Source: CAZCJA01 sp964499015 (lineage in GTDB: Bacteria > Elusimicrobiota > Elusimicrobia > F11). From it: a stretch of 14,100 nt of DNA. Of the stretch, positions 1 through 6,980 are shown in pieces. Below the pieces are notes generated by a model. That model searched no databases, had not been told where the DNA came from, and saw nothing but the letters and a program-made list of their open reading frames with translations. A program made the position numbers and the translations under genes. How positions within the stretch are numbered: the stretch's first letter is position 1; each line of letters starts with the position of its first letter. The stretch covers positions 1 through 14,100 of the forward strand of contig CAZCJA010000065.1 of assembly GCA_964499015.1 (NCBI GenBank), read 5' to 3'.

Positions 1-41
1 GCGGTTGGGCCAAGAAAAAATTTAGCGGAAAAAAGAAATAA
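1..41 (+). CDS. glmU: C-terminal end of upstream gene, probably GlmU (partial)
   Basis: Reading from base 3, the frame gives GWAKKKFSGKKK and then a TAA stop at 39-41. The 5' part lies outside the window. A short Gly-Trp followed by a lysine/arginine-rich tail is how bifunctional GlmU (N-acetylglucosamine-1-phosphate uridyltransferase / glucosamine-1-phosphate acetyltransferase) often ends; E. coli GlmU finishes in a similar GW-plus-basic tail. In Bacillus the gene just upstream of prs-ctc-spoVC is gcaD/glmU, so context agrees. The visible part is only twelve residues, so the assignment is an inference. The stop lies 12 bp before the prs start. Confidence 0.4.
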   Translation, partial: GWAKKKFSGKKK

Positions 42-46
42 GGGGA
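41..46 (+). promoter_or_regulatory. Ribosome binding site of prs
   Basis: AGGGGA lies 7 nt before the TTG at 54. No ATG or GTG in this frame gives a full-length N-terminus, so this site supports TTG as the start. It overlaps the stop codon of the upstream gene. Confidence 0.6.
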
Positions 47-53
47 CTGTGTT

Positions 54-983
54 TTGAAACTTAAACTGTTTTCAGGAAACGCAAATCTCGCGCTGGCCAA
101 AGCGGTCGCGCACCATTTGCACGTGCCGCTCGGCAAAGCCTACGTGGGCCGCTTTCCCGACGGAGAAATTGAAATAAAAGTTTTGGAAAACGTCCGCGGC
201 ACCGATTGCTTCATCATTCAGCCGACGTCGGAGCCGGCGAACGATAACTTGATGGAAGTGCTTTTGCTCATGGACGCGCTGCGCCGGGCAAGCGCTTCCC
301 GGATTACCCCGGTGATTCCGTATTTCGGCTACGGCCGGCAGGACAGAAAGGCTCAGCCGCGCGTGCCGATTTCGAGCAAACTCGTTTCAAATTTGATCAC
401 GGTCGCCGGCGCGGACCGCGTTTTGACGATGGACCTGCACGCGGCGCAGATTCAGGGATTTTTCGATATTCCGGTGGACCACTTGTACGCAAACCCGGTG
501 CTGATCGATTACTTTAAGAAGAAAAAGCTGAAAGACCTGGTGGTTGTTTCGCCGGATGCCGGCGGCGTGGAACGCGCCCGGGCTTTCGCGAAACGTTTGG
601 ATTGCGATTTGGCCATCATCGATAAACGCCGCACCTCCGCGACGGAGACCGACGTGATGCACGTGGTCGGTGAAGTGGGCGGCAAGACGGCTTTGATCAT
701 TGACGATTTGGTGGACACGGCGGGAACGCTGGTGAAAAGCGCGAATGCGCTGAAAAACAACGGCGCGCGCATTGTTTACGCGGCGGCCGCGCATGGCGTG
801 TTGGCCGGGCCGGCGGTTGAACGGATCGAGAAGTCCCCGCTTGTCGAGCTTGTGATTACGGACTCGATCGCCTTGAACGGCAAGAAGTCGAACAAGATCA
901 AAGTATTGTCGGTCGCCCCATTGTTGGGCGAAGCCATTCGGCGGATTCACGAAGAGAAAACCGTCAGCGGATTATTTGTTTAA
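54..983 (+). CDS. prs: Ribose-phosphate pyrophosphokinase (PRPP synthase)
   Basis: Makes 5-phosphoribosyl-1-pyrophosphate from ribose 5-phosphate and ATP in the cytoplasm, feeding purine, pyrimidine, NAD, His and Trp synthesis. The 309 residues match the usual length of class I bacterial enzymes. Visible signatures are the FPDGE segment near residue 35, YFGYGRQDRK at 90-99, the metal-binding DLHAAQIQGFF from 127, the DKRR segment at 190-193 carrying the catalytic-loop lysine K191, and the PRPP-binding loop DDLVDTAGT at 217-225. The start is TTG with a Shine-Dalgarno 7 nt upstream; the N-terminus MKLKLFSGNANLALA is normal for the family. It sits between the probable glmU end and L25/Ctc, 21 bp ahead of the latter. 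Family assignment is secure. Confidence 0.97.
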   Translation: MKLKLFSGNANLALAKAVAHHLHVPLGKAYVGRFPDGEIEIKVLENVRGTDCFIIQPTSEPANDNLMEVLLLMDALRRASASRITPVIPYFGYGRQDRKAQPRVPISSKLVSNLITVAGADRVLTMDLHAAQIQGFFDIPVDHLYANPVLIDYFKKKKLKDLVVVSPDAGGVERARAFAKRLDCDLAIIDKRRTSATETDVMHVVGEVGGKTALIIDDLVDTAGTLVKSANALKNNGARIVYAAAAHGVLAGPAVERIEKSPLVELVITDSIALNGKKSNKIKVLSVAPLLGEAIRRIHEEKTVSGLFV

Positions 984-992
984 GATTAAGTC

Positions 993-1000
993 AGAGGAGA
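993..1000 (+). promoter_or_regulatory. Ribosome binding site of rplY/ctc
   Basis: AGAGGAGA ends 4 nt before the ATG at 1005, in the 21-bp gap after prs. It is the clearest canonical Shine-Dalgarno in the first block and fixes the L25 start. Confidence 0.7.
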
Positions 1001-1004
1001 CAGT

Positions 1005-1739
1005 ATGCAGAGAGTGAACTTGGAAGTTAAACCCCGCGAAGCTGAAAATGTAAACCAGCTGCGCAAAGAGGGCCAAATTCCCGCCGTTATTTACGGCCAT
1101 GGAAAATCGCAGTCCGTCAGCGTGAACGCGAAAGAATTCGCGAAAGCCATTCACTCGAAAGCGGGCTTGAACGCACTTTTTAACGTGAAAGTCGGGGCCG
1201 ACAGCACGTTGGCCATCATTAAAGAAGTTCAGCGCAATATGTTCACACAGGCGCCGACGCATATCGACATTCAGCGCATCAACGTCAAAGAGAAGCTTGA
1301 AGTGAACGTTCCCGTCCACGCCATGGGCGTATCCACGGGTGTTAAAAACTTCGGCGGCGTTATGGAATACATCCTGCGCGAAATTCGCGTGCGCTGCCTG
1401 CCGGACGATATTCCGGCCTCGCTCGACGTTGACGTCACCAATCTTAATATCGGCCAGTCCGTTCGCTTGTCCGATATCACGCCGCCCAAAGGCGTTGAAT
1501 ACGTCACCACCTCCGATCACTTGTTGATCAACGTGGTTGCTCCGAAGGTTGAAGAAGAAGTGAAACCCGCGGAAGGCGCCGCTGCCGCAACTGGCGCGGA
1601 ACCCGAGGTTATCACCAAGGGCAAGAAAGATGAAGAAGGGGCCGCTGCCCCTGCCGCCGGCGCCAAAGCCGGCGCTCCGGCTGCTGCGGGCGCGAAACCC
1701 GCCGCCGCTCCGGCCGCCAAAGAGGAAAAGAAGAAGTAA
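1005..1739 (+). CDS. rplY: 50S ribosomal protein L25, TL5/Ctc type
   Basis: Long-form L25 (TL5/Ctc family), which binds 5S rRNA in the large ribosomal subunit; the Bacillus homologue Ctc is a general stress protein. Residues 1 to about 92 form the 5S-binding domain (REAENVNQLRKEGQIPAVIYG and MFTQAPTHIDIQRINVKEK). Residues about 93-180 form the C-terminal beta domain (DIPASLDVDVTNLNIGQSV). From about 184 to 244 the protein becomes a low-complexity tail of Ala, Pro, Gly and Lys/Glu ending in KEEKKK, probably disordered. At 244 residues it is somewhat longer than typical TL5/Ctc proteins because of this tail. The start is ATG with a strong RBS, and pth follows after 9 bp. The prs-ctc-pth order supports the call. 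Confidence 0.95.
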   Translation: MQRVNLEVKPREAENVNQLRKEGQIPAVIYGHGKSQSVSVNAKEFAKAIHSKAGLNALFNVKVGADSTLAIIKEVQRNMFTQAPTHIDIQRINVKEKLEVNVPVHAMGVSTGVKNFGGVMEYILREIRVRCLPDDIPASLDVDVTNLNIGQSVRLSDITPPKGVEYVTTSDHLLINVVAPKVEEEVKPAEGAAAATGAEPEVITKGKKDEEGAAAPAAGAKAGAPAAAGAKPAAAPAAKEEKKK

Positions 1740-1748
1740 GAGTTTTCC

Positions 1749-2258
1749 TTGGATTTGCTGCCGCGCCTCATCGTTGGATTGGGGAATCCCAAGCCGTCCT
1801 ACGACAGCACGCGGCATAACATCGGGCGTCGCTGGGTTCAGGAAGGAAAACATCCCTCGGCCCGCGTTCTGCCCAGTTTCATGAACGAATCCGGCCCAGC
1901 GTTGAAAAATCTTCTGGCTAAAGAGAACGTCTCCATTCAGGAAACCCTGGTTGTCGTGGACGATTTCATGATCCCGTTCGGTTCCCTGCGCCTGCGCCAA
2001 AACGGTTCCTCCGGTGGCCACAACGGCCTCAAATCCATTATTGAAGTGTTCGGCACGGAAGACTTCCCGCGCCTGCGCGTCGGCGTCGGTCCCGTGCCGC
2101 CGTCCGAAGATCCGGCGGATTTCGTTCTCGAATCCTTCACCAAGAAAGAAGAAACGGAAATTCCGGCTATTTTCGATAGAATCACCGACGGAATAAGCCT
2201 TTTGGTCCGCGAGGGATATAACAAGGCGATGACCGCCTTAAACAAACCCAATGAGTAA
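1749..2258 (+). CDS. pth: Peptidyl-tRNA hydrolase, internally shortened
   Basis: Releases tRNA from peptidyl-tRNAs that drop off the ribosome. All family catalytic residues are present: N13 in GLGNP, H23 in TRHN, N46 in FMN, D71 in VVDD, and H91/N92 in GGHNGLK (E. coli N10, H20, N68, D93, H113/N114). The protein is 169 residues against about 185-195 usually. The loss is local: only about 16 residues separate TRHNIG from SFMNESG, where E. coli has about 40. This removes the region after the first helix and the second strand. The reading frame is continuous, so this is not a visible frameshift. The start is TTG, with another TTG two codons later. The 3' end overlaps the dnaE start by 8 bp, suggesting translational coupling. 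Confidence 0.9.
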   Translation: MDLLPRLIVGLGNPKPSYDSTRHNIGRRWVQEGKHPSARVLPSFMNESGPALKNLLAKENVSIQETLVVVDDFMIPFGSLRLRQNGSSGGHNGLKSIIEVFGTEDFPRLRVGVGPVPPSEDPADFVLESFTKKEETEIPAIFDRITDGISLLVREGYNKAMTALNKPNE

Positions 2259-5200
2259 AAAAGCCGTCGATTTCGTCCATCTTCACAACCATTCCGAGTA
2301 CAGCCTCTTGGACGGCGCCGCTCCGCTCACGGACGGCAAAGGCAATCCCTCCGAATTCATCCAGACGATCGCCAAAATGGGTTATCCCGCGCTGGCGCTG
2401 ACCGACCATGGCAACATGTTCGGCGCGGCCGAGTTTTACAAGGCCTGTAAAGGCGTGGGCATTAAGCCGATCGTCGGCATGGAAGCGTACGTGGCGCCGG
2501 GGTCGCGCTTCGACAAAGACCAGCGCGCGGGCGAAGCCTCCAACCACATGACGCTCATCGCGCACAATCAGAAGGGCTACGAAAATTTAATCAAGCTCAC
2601 CACGCTCGCCTATCTCGAAGGCTTTCATTACAAGCCGCGCGTCGATAAGGAATCGCTAATCAAATACGCCGAGGGGTTGACCGCTTTTTCCGGCTGCTTA
2701 AAAGGTGAAATCCCGACCGCGCTGCGTTTGGGCGACGAGGAAAAAGCGCTGAAGCTCGTCGACGATTACAAGAATATTTTCGGTAAAGAGAATTTTTACA
2801 TCGAAATCATGGACCACGGCTTGGACGCCCAGCGTTTGGTGATGCCCAAGCTGGTCGAGCTCGGCAATAAAACCGACACGCCGCTTGTGGCCACAAACGA
2901 CTGCCACTACTTCAAGAAAGAAGACCATTTGGCGCACGACGTTTTGCTTTGCATCGGCACCGGCAAGAAAATCAACGACGAGAAGCGCCTGAAATACGGC
3001 TCCAGTGAGTTTTATTACAAGCCGCCGGAAGACATGACCAAGACGTTCGCGGAACTGCCGCAGTCGATCAAGTCGACGATGGATATTTCCAGCAAGTGCG
3101 AACTCAAAATCGATTTCGACCAGCTGCTCTTGCCGCGCTACGAGGTTCCCGCGGGTGAATCACCGGAGTCGTACCTCAAAAAACTTTGTCTCGAAGGTTT
3201 GAAAAAGCGCAACATTCTCACCGACACGTACAAGGCGCGCCTTGAAGTGGAGCTTGGCATCATCAACAAAATGGGTTTCGCGCCCTACTTTTTGATCGTT
3301 TGGGATTTCATTCATTTTGCCCGGCAGAACGACATTCCCGTGGGTCCCGGCCGCGGTTCGGGCGCGGGAAGTCTGGTCGCGTACAGTTTGAGTATTACTG
3401 CCATCGATCCCATTAAAAACGGCCTGCTCTTCGAACGTTTCTTAAACCCCGACCGCCGCTCCATGCCCGACTTGGACATCGACTTTTCCGACACCGGCCG
3501 CGACAAGGTCATTCAATACGTCCGCCAGAAATACGGCGAGAGCTGCGTGGCGCAGATCATCACCTTCGGGTCGATGCTCGCGCGCGGCGTTATTCGCGAC
3601 GTCGGCCGCGTGCTCGATATGCCGCTGCCCGAAGTCGATAAGATCGCCAACCTGGTCCCGCGCGAGCTCGGCATCACCATCAAGGACGCGATGGACAACG
3701 TGCCGGAATTCAAACAACTTTATAAGTCCGACCCCAAAGTGAAAGAGCTGATTGATCTCGCACAGCGCCTGGAAGGCCTGAAGCGCCATACCGGCGTGCA
3801 CGCGGCCGGCACCGTGATCGCGGCGGGCGACATCACCGCCTACGTTCCGCTCCAGCGCAATAACAAAGACATCGTCACCACCCAATACGACGGCGAAATG
3901 CTGGCCAAGATGGGTCTGCTCAAAGTCGACTTTTTGGGGCTCCGCACGCTCACCATTATTAAAGACGCGGTCGACTTGATCCGCTCCCGACACGATAAAA
4001 ATTTCGACATCGACACGATCCCCGTCGACGATAAAAAGAGCTACGAGCTGCTGGCGCGCGCGGACGTTTCGGGCGTTTTTCAGCTCGAGTCCTCGGGCAT
4101 GCGCGATTTGCTGCGCAAGCTCAAGCCCAATAATTTGTCGGACATCACCGCGCTCATTTCGCTTTACCGCCCGGGTCCGATGGGTTCCGGTATGTTGGAC
4201 GAGTTCGTCGCTCGTAAAAACGACGCCTCCAAGATCAAATACGATCACCCGTTAATGAAAGAAATTCTGGAAGAGACCTACGGGATCATGGTCTATCAGG
4301 AACAGGTCATGCGCATTTCCCAGGTGCTCGCCAATTTCACGCCGGGCGAAGCGGACGGCCTGCGCAAAGCGATGGGCAAAAAAATCAAGGAAGAGCTGGA
4401 GAAACAGCGCGGTAAATTTGTCGAAGGATCGGGGAAAAACAACATCGCGCCGAAGCTTGCCAACACGATTTTCGATTTGATGGCCCACTTCGGCGGATAC
4501 GGCTTCAACAAAAGCCACGCCTCCGCCTACGGTTTGGTCTCTTATCAGACCGCGTTCATCAAGGCCAACTTTCCCGTCGAATACATGGCCGCGTTATGCT
4601 CCTCCGAAATCGGACGCTCGAGCGTCGCCGGAAAAGAAACCGAATCCAAGCTCGTCAGTTATTTGGGCGACTGCAAAGATATGAAGATCGAGGTCTTGCC
4701 GCCGGACGTGCAGAAATCGCACAAAGTTTTTACGGTTGAAAGCCCCGTGGGCGCCGAGACACAGCAGATCCGCTTTGGTTTGCTCGCCATCAAGAACGTC
4801 GGCGAAGGCGCGGTGGATTCCATTATCGCCTCGCGCGAAAAAGAAGGGCCATTCCAATCGTTGGATGAGTTTTGCCGACGGGTGGACACGCGCCTGACCA
4901 ATCGCAAAGTCGTGGAATCGCTGATTAAAGCGGGCGCGTTCGACACGTTCGCCACGGTACCGGCGCAACTGGCGCGTCCGCGACTCTTGGACCAGGTGGA
5001 AGCCGCGCTTAATTTGGGCGCGAAGCTCAAAGCCGATGAAGATTTTGTTTCCAACTCGCTGTTTGGCGCCGACGATTTGAAAGCCATGAGCAACGCCGCC
5101 CGGCTTTTGCCCGCCTCCAATGCCGAATGGTCGGAACATGAATTGCTGGCCAACGAAAAAGAGGTGTTGGGGCTGTATTTGTCGGGCCATCCGCTCTCGA

Positions 5201-5808
5201 AATTCTTGGGAGAGATCGCCAGCTACACCACCTGCACGCTCGGACGCCTGCCGGACAACGGCATCGTCCGCGTCGCCGGCCATATTTTGTCAGTGCGCCG
5301 CATGACCACCAAGCGCGGCAACATCATGGCGCGTTTCGCCATGGAAGATTTGGAGAACGAGATCGAAATTATTGTGTTCCCGAACAGCCTGACGCCGGAG
5401 GTGAACGCGCTTCTAGTTCAGGGCGCGTTGGTGGTGGTGAAGGGGAAAGCCCAACTTCACGATTCCAGCGCGGCCGGCTCGGAAAAGGAGATTTTGGCGG
5501 AAGAAATCATCTCTTTTGAGGCGGCCCGGGCCCGGTTTGTCCGATCCTTGGACATCACCGTTAAATCGACGCAATTTGACGATTCGATTTTTAATCAGCT
5601 CAAGGAGATTTTCGGCAAATACCCCGGCCCATGTCGTGTAAACCTCCTCTTGCAGAGCGAGCGGGATGGGAATATCCTTCTAGAAACCCGGGCCGGAATC
5701 AAACCCACTGCGGATTTCATTCTGGAACTGGAAAAGGTCTTGGGCAACGACTGCTGGCGTTTCGGCGGCCGGTCCAAGGCCCGCGCTAAGGAGGGGTCCG
5801 TTGCCTAA
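2251..5808 (+). CDS. dnaE: DNA polymerase III alpha subunit (DnaE)
   Basis: Catalytic subunit of the replicative polymerase, 1185 residues, a normal DnaE length. Order of parts: a PHP domain (about 1-290) with intact metal-site residues H10/H12/H14, D52-H53, E78, H99, C149 and D217-C218-H219; then the C-family polymerase core with PDLDIDF (D409 and D411) and the third catalytic aspartate D560 in KVDFLGLRTL. These match E. coli D401, D403 and D555. The core continues with FQLESSGM, RPGPM and GYGFNKSHA, the last typical of the fingers. A possible beta-clamp motif, SNSLF, is at 934-938. An OB fold follows at about 1008-1090 and then a C-terminal domain. The ATG overlaps pth by 8 bp with no clear Shine-Dalgarno, so translation is probably coupled. 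The 3' end overlaps the next gene by 8 bp. Confidence 0.98.
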   Translation: MSKKAVDFVHLHNHSEYSLLDGAAPLTDGKGNPSEFIQTIAKMGYPALALTDHGNMFGAAEFYKACKGVGIKPIVGMEAYVAPGSRFDKDQRAGEASNHMTLIAHNQKGYENLIKLTTLAYLEGFHYKPRVDKESLIKYAEGLTAFSGCLKGEIPTALRLGDEEKALKLVDDYKNIFGKENFYIEIMDHGLDAQRLVMPKLVELGNKTDTPLVATNDCHYFKKEDHLAHDVLLCIGTGKKINDEKRLKYGSSEFYYKPPEDMTKTFAELPQSIKSTMDISSKCELKIDFDQLLLPRYEVPAGESPESYLKKLCLEGLKKRNILTDTYKARLEVELGIINKMGFAPYFLIVWDFIHFARQNDIPVGPGRGSGAGSLVAYSLSITAIDPIKNGLLFERFLNPDRRSMPDLDIDFSDTGRDKVIQYVRQKYGESCVAQIITFGSMLARGVIRDVGRVLDMPLPEVDKIANLVPRELGITIKDAMDNVPEFKQLYKSDPKVKELIDLAQRLEGLKRHTGVHAAGTVIAAGDITAYVPLQRNNKDIVTTQYDGEMLAKMGLLKVDFLGLRTLTIIKDAVDLIRSRHDKNFDIDTIPVDDKKSYELLARADVSGVFQLESSGMRDLLRKLKPNNLSDITALISLYRPGPMGSGMLDEFVARKNDASKIKYDHPLMKEILEETYGIMVYQEQVMRISQVLANFTPGEADGLRKAMGKKIKEELEKQRGKFVEGSGKNNIAPKLANTIFDLMAHFGGYGFNKSHASAYGLVSYQTAFIKANFPVEYMAALCSSEIGRSSVAGKETESKLVSYLGDCKDMKIEVLPPDVQKSHKVFTVESPVGAETQQIRFGLLAIKNVGEGAVDSIIASREKEGPFQSLDEFCRRVDTRLTNRKVVESLIKAGAFDTFATVPAQLARPRLLDQVEAALNLGAKLKADEDFVSNSLFGADDLKAMSNAARLLPASNAEWSEHELLANEKEVLGLYLSGHPLSKFLGEIASYTTCTLGRLPDNGIVRVAGHILSVRRMTTKRGNIMARFAMEDLENEIEIIVFPNSLTPEVNALLVQGALVVVKGKAQLHDSSAAGSEKEILAEEIISFEAARARFVRSLDITVKSTQFDDSIFNQLKEIFGKYPGPCRVNLLLQSERDGNILLETRAGIKPTADFILELEKVLGNDCWRFGGRSKARAKEGSVA
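5788..5796 (+). promoter_or_regulatory. Strong ribosome binding site inside the dnaE 3' end
   Basis: AAGGAGGGG lies within the last codons of dnaE and ends 4 nt before TTG 5801 (6 nt if AAGGAGG is taken as the core). It is the strongest Shine-Dalgarno in the window. It selects the TTG as start of the receiver protein, despite the overlap with dnaE. Confidence 0.75.
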
Positions 5809-6175
5809 AGTTTTGGTGTCCGACGACGAAGCTGAACTGCTCGAGCTGCTGCGTTTTAGCTTGGACGCCGGCGGATTTCATGTCACCACGGCCCAGAACG
5901 GCAAAGAAGCCCTGCAGCGCGCCAACAGCGAAAAATTTGACCTAATCATCCTGGACGTTATGATGCCGTTTATCGATGGGTATCACGTGGCCAGCGAGCT
6001 CTCCCAGGACCCCAAATCACCCCCGATTCTGCTGCTCACCTCCCGCGACTTTTCCGCCGACCAGGCGGCCGTCAAAGGGTCGGGCGCAACAGCCTTCCTC
6101 TCCAAGCCTTTTGAGATCACGGAGCTCCTTAACGTGGCCAAAAAGCTGGTGGCGGAAAACAAGCAAAACGTGTAG
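5801..6175 (+). CDS. Single-domain response regulator (CheY-like receiver)
   Basis: A 124-residue receiver domain with no output domain. The acidic pair is D8-D9 (VSDDE), the phospho-acceptor is D52 in LIILDVMMP, the switch Ser/Thr is T80 in LLLTS, and the conserved lysine is K102 in SKPF, preceded by the aromatic F99. All residues needed for phosphorylation are present, so it should accept phosphate from a histidine kinase; none is encoded here. The start is TTG, 8 bp inside the end of dnaE, behind a strong Shine-Dalgarno. Stand-alone receivers usually act by protein-protein contact or as phospho-relay steps; the partner cannot be read from this window. An exported protein follows after 41 bp. 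Confidence 0.92.
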   Translation: MPKVLVSDDEAELLELLRFSLDAGGFHVTTAQNGKEALQRANSEKFDLIILDVMMPFIDGYHVASELSQDPKSPPILLLTSRDFSADQAAVKGSGATAFLSKPFEITELLNVAKKLVAENKQNV

Positions 6176-6216
6176 TATCCCTCCCGTCCCAACCCAGCAC
6201 CCAAACCAATCCAAAA

Positions 6217-6963
6217 ATGACGAGAAATAGACAAAAGACGCTCTTATTTGCAGGATTTGCACTCCTTTTGGGGGTCAGCCGGCCCATGGCCGATGAACTC
6301 CTTCTGGAAACCGCACGTCCTTATTTAGGCGAAATTGTCGATACCCCGACCGCTGACGTGGTCGACCATTACGGCTACAACGTCAATTTTCGCTTCGGCA
6401 AAGACGGCAACCTTCAGACCAAAACCGCTTTTGGGGTGTTTCCGCGGCTTAATATCGGCTTCGCCCTGGACGGGGAACGGGTGATGGGCACGCGTAATGC
6501 GCGGATGAACCAGCCCACGTTTAATATGAAGTTCCAGCTTTTCGACGGCCGCAAAAACCTGCCGATGATCGCCATCGGCTACGACGGCCAAGGCTACGAA
6601 TGGCTTAAAGGTCCTGATGAATACGAACAACGCGAAAAAGGGGCCTACTTGGTCGGCAGCAAAGAAGCGTTCATACCGGGTCTTTTGCTCAACTTGGGCG
6701 TTAATGTTTTTGATTTTGACGAAGGAAATTCGACTCGCGGTTTCTTGGGCTGGTCATACCTCTATGAGAATTTGGTGGGCCTGTTCTTCGAGTGGGACCA
6801 TGCGACGGAATACGACGAGCGCCGCATTAATTACGGCGCCAAGTATTTCGTCACGCCGGCTTTTTCCATTGATTTTGCGGCCCGGAATATTCGCGTAACG
6901 CCCGCTTTGCCCAAACGCGAGACGGAACGCATTATCCGCCTCAATTACACAGGATCCTTTTAA
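6217..6963 (+). CDS. Predicted outer-membrane beta-barrel protein, unknown family
   Basis: I do not recognise the family. The first ~25 residues form a signal peptide: basic TRNRQK, hydrophobic TLLFAGFALLLGVS, and a probable cut after RPMA. The mature ~224 residues are rich in aromatic/glycine, strand-like segments such as YGYNVNFRFGK, FGVFPRLNIGFAL, FNMKFQLF, LVGLFFEW, NYGAKYFVT and FSIDFAARNI. The last residue is Phe in IRLNYTGSF, the classical C-terminal signal of BAM-assembled barrels. The style recalls YjbH-like or small porin-like proteins, but that is a loose resemblance. No Shine-Dalgarno precedes the ATG at 6217. A later ATG at 6286 would remove the signal peptide and is less likely. 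It lies between the receiver gene and accA, 17 bp from the latter. Confidence 0.75.
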   Translation: MTRNRQKTLLFAGFALLLGVSRPMADELLLETARPYLGEIVDTPTADVVDHYGYNVNFRFGKDGNLQTKTAFGVFPRLNIGFALDGERVMGTRNARMNQPTFNMKFQLFDGRKNLPMIAIGYDGQGYEWLKGPDEYEQREKGAYLVGSKEAFIPGLLLNLGVNVFDFDEGNSTRGFLGWSYLYENLVGLFFEWDHATEYDERRINYGAKYFVTPAFSIDFAARNIRVTPALPKRETERIIRLNYTGSF

Positions 6964-6973
6964 GCTTAAAGTG

Positions 6974-6978
6974 AAGGA
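6974..6978 (+). promoter_or_regulatory. Ribosome binding site of accA (bears on the start)
   Basis: AAGGA ends only 2 nt before ATG 6981 but 11 nt before the in-frame ATG 6990. Two nucleotides is too close for normal initiation, so the downstream ATG may be the true start of accA. Confidence 0.5.
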
Positions 6979-6980
6979 CT

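Noticed and set aside
1827..1877. Frameshift in pth
   Set aside because: Motifs on both sides are in one continuous frame without a stop, so an in-frame deletion is the simpler reading.
972..2021. Long minus-strand open frame opposite L25 and pth, and similar ones at 3442-4248, 4594-5283 and 9120-9890
   Set aside because: They lie opposite strongly supported genes, have no recognisable domains and show the biased composition of antisense shadows of GC-rich codons.
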